A stretch of DNA of 64,000 bases, taken from positions 39,277-103,276 of the forward strand of contig JACSYO010000929.1 of NCBI GenBank assembly GCA_016806645.1, in the 5' to 3' direction. The translations under genes and the position numbers were made by a program. This DNA comes from Ophiodon elongatus. Taxonomy: Eukaryota > Chordata > Actinopteri > Perciformes > Hexagrammidae. The notes under the pieces were generated by a model. The model was given only the letters and a program-made list of their open reading frames with translations. It was not told the origin of the DNA and did no database searches. Positions 1 to 12,485 of this stretch are shown here, piece by piece (position 1 is the stretch's first letter; every line of letters begins with the position of its first letter).

Positions 1-454
1 ATGAAAATATAGAAAAAAGAGAGAAGTGTAAGTGAGTTAGCCTGAGACTCATTTAGGCCAAATGGACTCTAAAAATAACAATAAAACATATTAAGGTAAG
101 GCCACAAAAGAGGATGATATCAAATCAAATTTATAAAACAAAACATTCACCAATAAATAAAGCGACATTAATTAACATTTATTGATTTTTATGAATAAAT
201 ATAAATATAAAGTTATTTCTGGTTTTATTAGATAAAAGAAAAACTAAATGCTGATTATAAGAAAAACATGACATTTCCCTTCTGGCTGCCTCGTCACTAC
301 AAATTCCTTGATTGACAGCCGTCGAACCAATCAAACAAGGCGATAGAGCGCTCGACCAATCATAACCAAGAGGAGGCGGGACCAGGGCTCTGCCGTACAT
401 GGTAGTCGGATAAAGACGAACAGCAGAAAGTTTACAGCTCGTGAAACTCTCAGA
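1..454 (+). promoter_or_regulatory. eaf2 upstream region and probable promoter
   Basis: This is non-coding sequence in front of the eaf2 start codon. The left part (1-250) is AT-rich with nothing recognisable. The last 150 bases are more GC-rich and hold two CCAAT boxes in the same orientation (327-331 and 356-360), 29 bases apart and roughly 95-130 bases before the ATG at 455. No TATA box is obvious, which fits a housekeeping promoter. The transcription start cannot be placed from sequence alone. Short ORFs on the opposite strand here are shadows. Confidence 0.5.
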
Positions 455-1120
455 ATGAATGGGACCGCGTACTCCAACTTTGACAACCAAGAGCACGTCT
501 TGAAACTCGGGGAGACGTTTGAGAAACACCCTAAAAGCGGATACCACACGGTGCGATGTGAGTACCGTGGATCCGGAGCCCCGTCTGGCTCTTTACCGGA
601 GCTAACGGCAGCTAGCTAGCTGTAGCATGTAGCCTGCTTTACGATAGCCTGCTTTACGTTAGCCTGCTTTACGTAAGCTTGCTTTACGTTAGCTTGAGTT
701 GCGTCGTTTTAATAAGTGAGTTAACTCCAGAACAAACCGTTAATGAGCCAGCTGTCAAAGTGTTAGCTCATGTTAGCATTGTGTCTGTGCTCACCATGGC
801 CCCCTGGTGGTAGTGGGTGATAACTGCACCACTAAAAACTATTATATATATTTTATTAATGTTGAGTATATAATGTATACAATGTACCAATACAACAATA
901 TGTGTAATATTTATAAATGCAACAATGCTACTGTTGTCAATATTGAGTATATAATATATATTTAAATGTGTATAATATTTATAAATAAAACAATGCTACA
1001 GTTGTTAATATTGAGTATGTAATATATATTTAATTGTGTGTAATGTTCATGAATACAACAACGTTACAGTTGTTAGTATTGAGCATTTAGTGTGTGTGTG
1101 TGTGTATGTATATGTGTATG

Positions 1121-1156
<36 letters not shown>

Positions 1157-1199
1157 TATATATATATATTTATTTATTTATTTATATATAATATATGTA

Positions 1200-1256
<57 letters not shown>

Positions 1257-4200
1257 TTATTTAAATGTGTATAATATTCACAAATACTTCCTTTTCTTGT
1301 TTTGTTTTGTGACAGATGACTTCAAACCAGCCTCCATTGATACAACATGTGAAGGGGAGCTTGAAGTGGGCAAAGGAGAGCAAGTCACTATTACTTTACC
1401 CAATTTAGAGGTCAGTGTTTGATGCTAACATCATTGATTTTAAACTTTCTTTCTGCTCAGGGCCGAAGTTTCCATTGAGGACAGATTATTAACAGTTAAT
1501 ACCGTTTAAGAAAATTCAATTAACAAAATTTGAGACATTATTTTTGGTCCCTAGTCAAAACTCTCAGGAGGAAAGTGTACTCCGACTCATGACAGCAGTA
1601 TTTCTGAAATCCTGACTAGGATCCTGCATGTGTTTTTATGTTTTTGTTTTTTTTAAAGGGTTCAAGTGCTCCAGTAACAGTCTTCAAGGGCTCCAAGAGG
1701 CCGTACATGAAAGAATGCATCCTCATTGTGAACCACGACACAGGAGAGTACCGACTGGAGAAACTCAACAGCAACATAGCCGTGAAGAAGACCAGGTGGG
1801 CTGCTTACAAACGATGTTACTGCTGTTCATGTTTCTTCAACACATCCCACCATGTGAGGTTCCATCCACTTGTTTTAATCCGCTGTTTTGGCACAAAAAA
1901 GTCTTGAGTGAATACTTCCAGAAGTTTAGAAAAAGATCACAGTTTACAGCGGAAAAGTCAACACATCAGAAAAGAGGCTTCGCAATACACATTTTTCACA
2001 ATACGATGTATTGCGATATATTGTGATTCATGACAATACATATTGCAATACTGTTTCTTTCTTTTTTTTACCTAAAATGTAAAAATAGAGCTGTGTGTCA
2101 CCTGGATAGTCTAATACGTACGTCACATATTGATTACTCGGCGGACAAATGGCATCAAAACTACTTTAAAAGTCACTCAGCAGAGATGTCATAAAAACAT
2201 CTAAAAGTGCATATTGCATATATACTTTTTTACTAAAATGCACAACTTCATTATAAATAAAAATACATAGTGTATTCTTTTCTTATTGTGTCAATGACCA
2301 CTCTTAACTTGCATGTAGACAAATAATAAAGTGCATAAAGTAAAGTTGTAAGTCACTATGGCCGGTCCTTCCCTTTGTCCCGTTCCTCCAGGTTCAGTCG
2401 TCAGTAACTCCGTGATGTTACTGCCTCTACGGCTCTCGTGTCGTGACGTAATCGTAACATTCGACCCGGTGGTCTAGTCGTCCAACATGCCAGAGCTCCT
2501 CTCTCTGCAGGGGGAGCCGTGTTACACTGCTACGTCCATCGTGTGTCGGCAGGAATGAGTCGGGATCGCATGGCGCCGCTCGGCAGCGAACGGCCGCTTT
2601 GCGCGCGAGACGCCGCGTTTTGATTTTGGCCGGATCATGTGACGGGTCGGGAGGTCACTGGCCTTCGCTTAGAAGGAAATAGGCAGCGAAGTCTAGCGTT
2701 ACAGGAGCGGAGAGGAGCAGGTTGTTTCACACACAGGGATTCGAAGCAATTTAAAGGACATTTTGGCATTTGGATACACTATCGTCGAAAAAACAATATC
2801 GATATTTTTTCCGCAGCCCTATTGTCAACGTTCTACCTGTCTTTTACTCGACTGTGTTTGTGCGTTCGCAGGGCCGAGGGCAGCAGTAAGATCCATTCTC
2901 GCATGGAGCAACAGACCAGCCGCCTGACCCAGCAGGTGAAGACCAGCACCACCAGCAGCAGCAGCTGCAGCAGCAGCAAGACCCCAACCAGCTCCAAGAG
3001 TCCTCCCCCGAAAGAGAAGACGTCCCCTGCGTCTCCCATGGACGACATCGAGAGAGGTGACGTGGTGTCGGGCACAATAAGCCTCATGCAAAAACTTTTT
3101 CTTACCCTAACTTTCTTTATTTTCATGCGGTGGGCTCGTACGAGTGAGCTCACGTCAGATATATCTGTGTTTAATGAGCAGCGTGCTCGTGATGAATGAT
3201 GAATGTAAATTAGCATAAATTAGACCAAGAGAAAATCGGTGAATGTGGCAACTTCTCCTAAATGACTCGTACAAGAGCCTCGAGAACCGGTCGGTTCAAT
3301 CGAGGGTCTTACGCCCGTTGTCTTCAGCTGTGGTGACTCTCGGGGGCGTTCGTTGCATCGGGGTGAAGTTGTTCCGCTGCTGAGGTCGGTGACCGCGTTT
3401 TCCCCTGACTGCTGATAATCATCTCGTTGTTGTGTGCGCCCGCAGAGTTGATGGCAGAAGCTCGGGTCATGGACCAGCTGAGCAGCGGCGACAGCTCCTC
3501 AGACTCCAACAGCTCCTCGTCCTCCAGCAGCGACGACAGCTCCAGCAGTGACTCTGAAGACGAACGCACTTCTTCTGCTGCCCCGGCTCAGGCCCCGGCT
3601 CAGGCCATGCCTATCCTCACCACCAGCGCCAGCACCAACAGCCGCAGCCAGGAGAGCGGAGGAGGACTCATGAACACTCTGAGTGAGTAGCCCTCTCGGC
3701 TCCTTCTGATTATCTTTACTAGTCAAACGTGACCTGAAGTTTTAAAGTGTCAGCAAAACTATGAAACCAGCACAGTTTCAGCATTTTAATACAATGACAA
3801 CTTTTTAATCAGATACAGGGGGACAATTAGATGGAACTATTATCTTTTTTATTAAACCTTTCTTTCTCTCTGAGATTAGAAAATCTATTTTCCAAAACAG
3901 CAGCAAAAGTGTTTCAAACACACTGAATCCGTTAAATATAAACTTCTGTTATGTCACGTAAACAAACCACGAACCTACCGGCTTGAGTTCAGACTGGAGA
4001 CGTAGCCACTACTATTTCAAAAGTAACTAAACCCACAAAACTTTTTTTTTTTTAGCCGAAATCCAACGTACATGTGTATTTTATAGTGTTGTAGATTAGG
4101 TCAAGTCCTAATCAGATATTTTAGGACAAAGTATTTGAAATTCTACATGGACTTGAATTTTGCTTTTGGCATCTGGAGCCGGGTCACGAACCCCCGGCTA

Positions 4201-4698
4201 AATGTTGAAGTAACGTAGACCGACTTTTATGTTCTGCAACTCTAGGCAAGGCAAGAGTTTATTCGTAGAGCACATTTCAACAACAAGGCAATTCAAAGTG
4301 CTTCACATAAAACCATTAAAAGCATCAAAACGTAATGCAAAAGAAAAGAAGATTTAAAAAAAACAATTAAGAACATTCATTTAAACATTTAAAAAGCTAA
4401 AAGTTTATTTTTAAGTCGCTTGGACTCTATTCAATTCCCTGAACTGTAGCATGACGTCATGGTGGACTTATCAAACTAGCTAGCTAGCTAACTAGCTAGT
4501 TTGGTAATAGCTAGCTAGCTAGCTAGCTAGCCAGCCGCGTAAATCTGAATCAGCAGGTCAAACAAAGACTCAACGGGTGCATCTCTATAAATAGTTTAGT
4601 TTGCTTTAGTCTCCGTGTGTGAGCGCTCAGTTTATTGCCTCCCTTGTGTTGCAGAGAGTGACCTCCAGCTGAGTGAGTCCGGCAGTGAAAGTGACTGA
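455..4698 (+). CDS. eaf2: ELL-associated factor 2 (EAF2), six exons, complete
   Basis: Exons are 455-557, 1316-1410, 1659-1795, 2872-3056, 3446-3682 and 4655-4698. All have GT-AG borders and the phases join to 266 aa (human EAF2 is about 260). EAF proteins bind ELL and stimulate RNA polymerase II elongation in the nucleus. Residues 1 to about 111 form the EAF N-terminal domain, recognisable from YDFKPASID, VTVFKGSKRPY, NHDTGEYRLEKL and the end VKKTR. Exon 4 is rich in Ser, Thr and Lys and holds SPASPMDDIER, which is typical of EAF2 rather than EAF1. Exon 5 is an acidic poly-Ser transactivation region (SSSDSNSSSSSSSDD). The C-terminus MNTLKSDLQLSESGSESD is the conserved family tail. The start codon was chosen because MNGTAYSNFDN matches the family N-terminus. 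Intron 1 holds microsatellites, and intron 4 begins inside a longer chance ORF. The eaf2 rather than eaf1 call rests on these motifs and on the slc15a2 neighbour. Confidence 0.95.
600..705 (+). repeat. Short tandem repeat in eaf2 intron 1
   Basis: About four imperfect copies of a roughly 18-base unit (TAGCCTGCTTTACGT and variants) follow a GCTAGCTAGC stretch, just downstream of exon 1. Confidence 0.7.
1090..1265 (+). repeat. Compound TG / TATG / TA / TTTA microsatellite
   Basis: Tandem TG, TATG, TTTA and long TA tracts end about 50 bases before the eaf2 exon 2 acceptor. The short ORFs across it (poly-Tyr/Ile/Cys) are artefacts of the repeat. Confidence 0.9.
4233..4400. repeat. Dispersed fish repeat, end fragment (eaf2 intron 5)
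   Basis: The segment starts with GGCAAGGCAAGAGTTTATTC and continues with a CAATTCAAAGTGCTTCACATA-like stretch and an A-rich end. A related copy lies at 22572-22740. These look like 3'-end fragments of a fish LINE or SINE family. Just downstream (4478-4532) is a TAGC tetranucleotide run. Confidence 0.6.
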
Positions 4699-6745
4699 AC
4701 ACGAGGACGCCTGACTCTCAGTAAAGGAACCGGGTGCAGACCTGTCGGTGTCTTTAATGTGGTACTGTCTTCTCAACATATCAACAACTCTGCTCGCCAA
4801 TTATATCCTGTTGCTTCTCCGCCAACAAACTGCACATTTAATGTCAAATGCTTTGTGGTCTTTGTTTTTCTGTATGTTAAACCGGACGCCTCGGTTCAGA
4901 GCGACGCCGCGTGGTCGGTCCGAGAGAAGCAGTTAATTACCACTAACCATCTGTTAGGTTTCATCTCACTGGATGCGCGTCGGTGGTTAAACCGGCCAAT
5001 CGGAGGCGAGCGTTCGTGAAGCGTACATGGATGTTTCTGCATTTCAGCTTCGCAAAATTAGGAACTTAAATTGTGCCTTAATAGCTTGAGTTCAGCTGCA
5101 TTAGCTTCTGGTTGAACGGAAAGTAAACCTTTTTGTTTTTAGGATGAGTCACACTGATATGAGTCTTACATGAGTTATTGTAACGAGAGCTGTCGAGCCT
5201 TTTGCTTTTGGATTTCTGAAACCCAGCTGCAGGACAACACAATATTTTAATTTAAAGCTGCATTTATTACAATTAACAAAAAAAGAAAAAAACCCATGGC
5301 AGAGCTTTGGGTGAAATGGAACCAGCTGAAAGTTAGAACAATTTTTATTAACACACCCAGAAGTCACAGATCAACATCATAATTTATAGTTGTGTAAACT
5401 GAAGAGTAGAAGTCCAATATTCACTCTTTCTTTTTTTATTTTTTTTTTTTAGCTTCCAACCTCTGAGAAATATACCTTCAGCTGCTGGATGCTTCTTTGT
5501 GTCCACCAGCTAGTTGCTTACTGTGTCGGCTGTTTGACACTGAACCTGTCGGGCCGACTGTGACTGGAAACGAAACAATGAGCTGAAAGAAGCTAAAACG
5601 TTCTGCAGCTCTTTAAAGGGACGGTAGTGACGTTTAGAAGTGTGTTTTGTATGAGGTACTTCTACACAGTCAGAGTTTTACTACAGTAGATGGAGTAAAG
5701 CAAAGTACTGCTGTGGACGTATTTTAGACACTTGAAAGAATCAATATCAGTTTAAGTGAACGCTATATTTATAATATTTTCACTTCTTTACCTTTCTGAC
5801 GGGGAACTGAAGCTGTTATCTCTGCTCTCTGCAAACACACCAGACTCCATTCATAAAAACAGTGATTTAACCTCCCAGAACACAGGAGCTTCTGGTCTAC
5901 TGCTGCCTTCATCTGTTAGTTAGTTTGTGTTGTTGTGTGACTTTGGTGTTTTAAAGTGTTAGTTCAGATTCACCAAAGTCACTCAACAACACAAACTAAC
6001 TAACAGATGGAGGCAGCAGGAGACCAGAGACTCCTGTGATCTGAGAGGTTAAATCACTGTTTTTATGAATGGAGTCTGGTGTGTCTTGAAGAGAGCGAAG
6101 ATAACCGCTTCAGTTCCTCGTCATGAAGGTAAAGAGGTGTAAATATTCTAAATATAGTCACTAATTATGGACAAGAACCTCATACAACATCACTTCTGAC
6201 AAACTCTCCCCTTTTAAGGGCGCAGGTGGGTAATTAGTGATATTGATTATTGCAGCTTTTTTTATTGTGATATTTCAGTTAATAAGTGGCTCTGATTTCT
6301 GGTGAAGTAGTTCTCAGTTGGCTCAGTGAGGGTCATGATTTGTAGCTTTAAACCTGCAATACTTGAATCAAATTATTTATATTTAGAAATATACTCGACC
6401 AACGGTGAATTGCTTAATATATTTGATATATAAATATATATATATACATGTGTATATATATTAATAGCCAAGCAATTGGAAGTTCAAGTTTGTATGAACT
6501 GTATTGCGTAACAAACAAGCCGGATGCTTTGACGCTGCATCTCGATGTGAGTCTGAACTTGATGTGCCTTTCGTCAGCTCGAACACGGATCTACTTCCTG
6601 TTTAGTCTCAAGCCTCATGTCACCGCTGAGCTGACTCAAAGTCGGAGTCCATGATAAGTTTTAGCCTGAAGGAGAACGGTTGACTCTGCTATTTGAGAGG
6701 AATTTCTTTGTCGAAAAAATAAAGATTTTAATAATTTTTGTGCTT
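4699..6745 (+). other. eaf2: Probable eaf2 3' untranslated region
   Basis: No exon or convincing ORF lies here. The first clear AATAAA seen downstream of the eaf2 stop codon is at 6718-6723, so the 3'UTR may extend about 2 kb and include the foldback repeat at 5611-6221. A shorter 3'UTR using a variant poly(A) signal is possible; this was read by eye only. Confidence 0.45.
5611..6221. repeat. Foldback (long inverted repeat) element
   Basis: The left arm (about 5611-5952) is matched in reverse complement by a right arm (about 5972-6221) around a loop of about 20 bases. The best part is 5845-5952 against 5972-6085, for example ACTCCATTCATAAAAACAGT on the left and its inverse at 6050-6072. The tips are CTTTAAAGGG and CCCTTAAAAG in inverted orientation, as in a decayed non-autonomous DNA transposon (MITE). 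It encodes nothing. Confidence 0.85.
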
Positions 6746-7859
6746 TTGTATTCGTTATTTTGTGCCACTATTTGTGTATGATTTTTATTTTATTGTTTTC
6801 CGACCACGCACGGTACATTTTAGGTGGAAAAATAGATAATTGTTTGACACACTGGCTATTTTCTTAGTCCCGTTTTAAGAGAAGCAACTACGACGCCTCA
6901 GAAAGAAATTCAGAATTAAAGTTCTACATTTATGTGAAAGTTTTCTGAATTTAGTTTGTTTTGTTTTTTTTTAAAAAAAGCTGTTTGCTGTTGATATTGT
7001 GATTCTAAGTTTTTCCTTATTGATGAATCAGATTGAAAAGTATGATTTGATCTGGTCGTCCACTGCAGGAATAACATCTGTAGAGAGTTTGATCCAACCT
7101 GAAGCCAAGTGAGTCCTTGAAAATACAAAAATATCCAAAATATGTGACTTTAATCTCAGAGAATATAAAAAATGTTTTCCTAAATTTGTGGTGTTTTTTC
7201 ATAAATTTACCTTTTTTTTTAATCTCAAGACAATATCAAATCTTTTTCTGCTAAATCTACGACTTTAATGCAACAATAATTCTGTGTTTTTCTAAAAGAG
7301 TGGCCCTAACATGCCGTCGTAAACGGCAGTGTCGGAATTTTGATTTACTTTGAAAAGATATTACAAACACCTTTTTATATTTATGCATAAATGAGACAAC
7401 TGCGCTAAATTTGTGAAGTTATAAAGTTTTTGATGAGGCCTCAAGAGAAAAATGTGTGTGTGATAAACTGAAGGATGAAGTGTTCCTTTATGTGTTGTGA
7501 AAATCCTCCAACTTCTTCAGCTCAATAAACTCTTTAAAAAACTTTTTACATAAAAGTGTAAAATAAAAAGATAATTACAGGCAGAACAAACCGTCTCAGT
7601 TCAGACGATTAAACTAAAAAGTAAGGACACGACCTCACACTGGAGCTGCATTATTGATTAATCTGCTGTTTATTTTTTGATTAATCATTTGGTGGTAAAA
7701 CATCAAAGTTCAAGTTGAGATCTCTAAATTTCTTGTTTTACAAGATTTTCTGTTTAATATATAAAACAATGTTCTCAGGAATTATTAAAGTTATATCTCA
7801 TATCTTAAAAGCAGGAAATCTCCACATATGAGAAGCATAAACAGTATTTTATGCCATTT
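6746..7859. other. AT-rich intergenic DNA, nothing recognised
   Basis: I see no exon, RNA gene or clear repeat here. Short ORFs on both strands have random composition. Confidence 0.5.
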
Positions 7860-9066
7860 TTTGCGTGAAAACCACTGGTTTCCGGCAGAGCACGAGTCAC
7901 GAACAGGACCGGGGATAAAGGGCAGTCGTACAGAGACCGGATGGCCCGTTGTAACGGGGTCCGGCACCCCATTCTCCTCTAGCACCCCCCACAAGACCCC
8001 CCGAGGGACCCGGTCGAAAGCCTTCTCCAAGTCCACAGAACACATGTAGACTGGTTGGGCAAACTCCCAGAACCCCTCCAGGAGTCTTGTGAGGGTAAAG
8101 AGCTGGTCCGCTGGTCCGCTGGTCCACGACCAGGACAGAATCCACACTGCTCCTCTTGAATCTGAGGTTTGATTCAAGAGGAGCCCCCTCCCCCCCGACC
8201 CCCCTAGGCCCTGCTTTCCCTTCCTGAGCCGTCGGATGGTTTGCCAGAACCTCCTTGAGTCCAACCGATAGTCCTCCTCCACGGCCTCCCCGAACTCCTC
8301 CCATGCCTGAGTTTTAGCGTCCGCGACCCCCGCAGCTGCTTCAGGAGACCCCTGAGCCAACCAGGCCCGAAAGGCCTCCTTCTTCAGCTTGACGGCTTCC
8401 CTCACCCCCGGTGTCCACCACCGGGTTCTCGGGTCACCGCCACGACAGGCACCGGTGACCTTCTGACCACAGCTCCTAGCGGCCGCGTCCACAATAGAGG
8501 CTTTGAACATGGTGCACTCGGATTCCATGTCCCCAGCCTCCCTCGGGATGTGTGAGGAGTTCTTCCGGAGGTGGGAGTTGAAGTTCTCCCGGACAGGATC
8601 CTCCTCCAGACGTTCCCAGCTCACCCTCACTACACGTTTGGGCGTGCCGGGTCTTTCCAGCCGATTCCCCCGCCATCTGATCCACCTCACCACCAGGTGG
8701 TGATCAGGTGACAGCTCTGCTCCTCTCTTCACCCGAGTGTCCAAGACATACGACCGCAGCTCAGATGATACGATTACAAAGTCGATCATTGATCTCCGGC
8801 CTAAGGTGTTCTAGTACCAGGTACATTTATGAGCCACCTTATGTTCGAACATGGTGTTCGTTATAGACAAACCGTGGCTAGCACAGAAGTCCAACAGCGA
8901 GACACCACTCGGGTTCAGTCAGGCAAGCCGTTCCTCCCAATCACCCCCGCCAGGTTTGCAGGGAGGCGACATTTCCTACAGAGCGGCGCTCAGCATAGCT
9001 TATAGCTCCTGGGATCACTGAGCCACTCAAACTCCTCCACCACGTTAAGGTGGCGATTCATTCCTT
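7860..9066 (-). pseudogene. Dead non-LTR retrotransposon (LINE), endonuclease and RT fragment
   Basis: Read on the minus strand, the segment begins near 9060 with the C-terminal part of an APE-type endonuclease (LLDFCASHGLSITNTMFEH, then a stop, then SPDHHLV, an SDH-like catalytic motif). It continues through the linker (RTRWWTPGVREAVKLKKEAF) into the start of the reverse transcriptase (CSVDLEKAFDRVPRGVLW), where it ends. At least one stop and several frameshifts break it (the frame moves near 8170-8210). It is truncated at both ends and its GC content is clearly higher than the flanks. The exact clade is not certain from these motifs. Confidence 0.85.
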
Positions 9067-9619
9067 TATTTATTTATTTGTTTTTATTTATTTATTGTTT
9101 TTATTTAATTATATATACTTAAAACAAATATAATTAAATATATTAACAGAAATTCATGAACATAAAATATTTATTTCTGTCTTTTATTTAGTATATACAC
9201 ATTTATTGTAATTTTGTCAATTTCTACTTAATTTAATTTAATATTTACTTTATTTTTAAAAAGTTTTCTTTCTATTTCTACTTAATTTAATTTAATATTT
9301 ACTTCATTTTGAAAAAGTCTTCTTTCTATTTGACATTTCCTTTTTTTTTGTGATCACCTATTTATTGAATTTGTCACATGAAAATGATTGGACACAAGAT
9401 TCCATAGACAAGGGTTATTGCAAAGACAAAAAGTGTTCAACACAATATACATATCACTATTGCGTTACAATAAATAATTTACATTTAAAGTGTGTCTTTT
9501 TTGCATCAGTGACTCCTGCTGCACCCAAACCAACATCTCAGAGTTTCAACTTTAAACTCTCACTCCTGTTTTCATTTCCTGAAAATTAGTTATATTTTAG
9601 CGACTTTCAGAGAGCCGTA
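9067..9619. other. AT-rich intergenic DNA
   Basis: TTTA-rich low-complexity sequence with a short direct duplication (about 9218-9270 against 9272-9330, sharing TTTCTATTTCTACTTAATTT). No gene is seen. Confidence 0.5.
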
Positions 9620-10830
9620 TTGATCCGTAGTAACATATTCAACCAGAACACGGAGGTCCGGCTGTTCTTATCTTTTCAGCAGGATACAAAACCACAAATC
9701 AGTCGTCCGACTTCTCAGCCAAAATCCACAGTTGTACTTCAGTCCTGTGTCGAGCGGTTGGTAATCATTAACTCTAACGCGGTCTGTGTCTGCTCTCTAG
9801 TGCCTCATGAGAATAAATATCCTGCAACACGCTGCAGCCGTTTCTCTGAGAGACAGTTTAGTATTCACACCGTGTTTCCTGCCGCTCACCCAGCATTGTT
9901 CTTAGAGGAATGCATTATCGTTATCCTCATGTTTGTGTTTCCTTTAGTTTCCCCAAACACCAAAATACATTCATCCTACAGGAGAAGTGTTATTCTACAT
10001 TCTTATTTTTTTTTCCACCTGTCTTTTTATTTTTTTAAAACAAGACAGAATGTATCAGGAGAGGAACATACACATATAGTCATAATAAACAACTATTTTC
10101 TTGTACTGCTGTCCCAGCATGAACACATTTATCCCTAAAAAATACACAAAAAATGAATTCATAAATAAATAAGGATCAAAAGAACAGAGCACACATTCTT
10201 TATCTGTTTATGTGTTTTGAATAGTTTTCAGATGACAGAGTTCTCTAGAGGACAAATGAGGCTTTGATACACAGACAGGAGCAGTTCATTGTTGGTGTGT
10301 TTCTGTTCATGGGATTTCTTTTAAATAAGAAGATTATAAAATATACACTTTTGTTGCATAACAACTTGGAATTAAAGTGTTTTTTATTCGGATTTTACGT
10401 AATGAACCGACACAAAACAGTCAAAATCTGTGTGAAATGTGAAATGAAAAACAACAACAACAACTTTGTTCTGAAGCCCTTAAATAACATATAGTGCTCC
10501 CAATTACTTCCAGAAGTCACATAATTAAGTCCAGCTGTGTGTGTCACATGATCTGTCACATGATCTAACGGGGCACCTAAATCCATTATAACAAAAAGAA
10601 CAAGCCTTCTTATTGAGGACCAAAACTCCTGTAATCATAAAGGTGCGTTCAGCCTAATGTGAGTAGGTTCATTACATAAAATCCAAATAAAACAGTGTAA
10701 TTCCAGGTTTTAATGCAACAAAATAGGAAAAACATCAAAAAGGGGGTGAGTACTGAGAGCGTATCATTCACGACCTTTTAAAAGGCGCTGTAGCCTTAAA
10801 CTTTATTATTACTGACAAAGTTTAAATAAA
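9620..10830 (+). pseudogene. Duplicated cyp27a1 3' end lacking the terminal exon
   Basis: This block matches 27880-29080 (end of cyp27a1 intron 8, last exon and 3' flank) in the same orientation. Shared landmarks include GTAGTAACATATTCAACCAG, AATCATTAACTCTAACGCGG, the TTTCTCTGAGAGACAG stop-codon region and the late GTAGGTTCATTACATAAAAT. The copy here lacks the bases equivalent to 28034-28174, which hold the acceptor and nearly all of exon 9. Only the last few codons and the stop remain, after the junction at 9833/9834. Because intron sequence is included, this is a genomic duplicate and not a retrocopy. No other P450 exons were found beside it. Confidence 0.85.
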
Positions 10831-11306
10831 GTCTCAGCAAGTATGAAAACTAAACTATTGACATCAATAAGATTATTGATATCAATAAGATTATTACCAC
10901 ACATTAATAATAACCTCGCTGGGATCAGGGACCAATAAACAAACTATGGATTAAGTTTCAAAATTAGTGTTCACTCAAAAGGTCAATAGTCAAAGTACTT
11001 TTCCACATTCAGAGTGAACAGTGAGGGTTTGAATTTGAGATATTGACTATAATAACCATCTATCATCACAACACATATACACAAAGTAATCTCAGAAAAC
11101 TGCTCTTTAAGGGAAATAATGAAGGAAATAAGAGGAAGAGGGCACCTGTTCTTCACAGTGATGGTTTTGAGTCCTCTTAATGCAAGGGGTGCAGGGATCT
11201 GTCCTTCTCACTGAAGAAAGAAACTATGGTCTAATGGGTTAGGGTCACCGATATATTCCTCCATAGTTTTAGTCTCAGGACCAGAAGGGGAAAGAAGTGG
11301 ACCTCT
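10831..11306. other. Intergenic DNA, nothing recognised
   Basis: AT-rich sequence with one short duplication (GATTATTGATATCAATAAGA near 10860-10890). No exon is seen. Confidence 0.45.
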
Positions 11307-12455
11307 GGGAGGAGACGTACCCAGGAGACGTACCCAGGAGACGAACCCAGGAGACGAACCCAGGAGACGAACCCAGGAGACGAACCCAGGAGACGTACCC
11401 AGGAGACGAACCCAGGAGACGAACCCAGGAGACGAACCCAGGAGACGAACCCAGGAGACGTACCCAGGAGACGTACGTACCCAGGAGACGAACACAGGAG
11501 ACGAACACAGGAGACATACCCAGGAGACGAACCCAGGAGACGTACCCAGGAGACGAACCCAGGAGTCGTACCCAGGAGACGAACACAGGAGACGACCCAG
11601 GAGACCCAACCCAAACCCAGGAGCGTACCAAACGAACCAGGAGACGAACCCAGGAGACGTACGTACCCAGGAGACAACTATCCAGGAGACGTACCCAGGA
11701 GACGAACCCAGGAGACGAACCCAGGAACGTACCCAGGAGACGAACCCAGGAGACGAACCCAGGAGTCGTACCCAGGAGACGTATGAACCCAGGAGACGAA
11801 CCCAGGAGACGTACCCAGGAGACGAACCCAGGAGACGTACCCAGGAGACGTACCCAGGAGACGAACCCAGGAGACGTACCCAGGAACGTACGTACCCAGG
11901 AGACGAACACAGGAGACGAACCAAACACCCAGGAGACGAACCCAGGAGACGTACCCAGGAGACGAACCCAGGAGTCGTACCCAGGAGACGAACACAGGAG
12001 ACGAACCCAGGAGACGTACGTACCCAGGAGACGAACGTATCCAGGAGACGTACCCAGGAGACGAACCCAGGAGACGAACCCAGGAGACGTACCCAGGAGA
12101 CGAACCCAGGAGACGAACCCAGGAGCGTACCCAAAACCCGTACCCAGGAGACGAACCAGGAGACGAACACAGGAGACGAACCCAGGAGACGTACGTACCC
12201 AGGAGACGAACGTATCCAGGAGACGTACCCAGGAGACGAACCCAGGAGACGAACCCAGGAGACGTACCCAGGAGACGAACCCAGGAGACGAACCCAGGAG
12301 ACGAACCCAGGAGACGTACGTACCCAGGAGACGAACCCAGGAGACGAACACAGGAGACATACCCAGGAGACGTACGTACCCAGGAGACGAACACAGGAGA
12401 CGAACCCAGGAGACGTACGTACCCAGGAGACATACCCAGGAGACGTACCCAGGAG
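11307..12455. repeat. 13-bp minisatellite, about 1.15 kb
   Basis: There are some 85 copies of the unit CCCAGGAGACGAA, with A/T and C/A variants and frequent 4-base insertions that give ACGTACGTACCC. The unit length is not a multiple of three and rarely contains stops, so long ORFs run through it on both strands (over 400 codons each way). These are artefacts and not genes. Confidence 0.97.
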
Positions 12456-12485
12456 GAGGTGATGTGGTCTGGGCTGAAGGTCACG

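Noticed and set aside
2639..3199. ORF of 186 codons as a longer eaf2 exon or separate gene
   Set aside because: Only 2872-3056 matches EAF2 and is bounded by good splice sites. The rest is intron read-through.
9620..10830. Processed (retro)copy of cyp27a1
   Set aside because: The block contains intron 8 sequence and 3' flank beyond the poly(A) signal and has no poly(A) tail, so it is a genomic duplicate.
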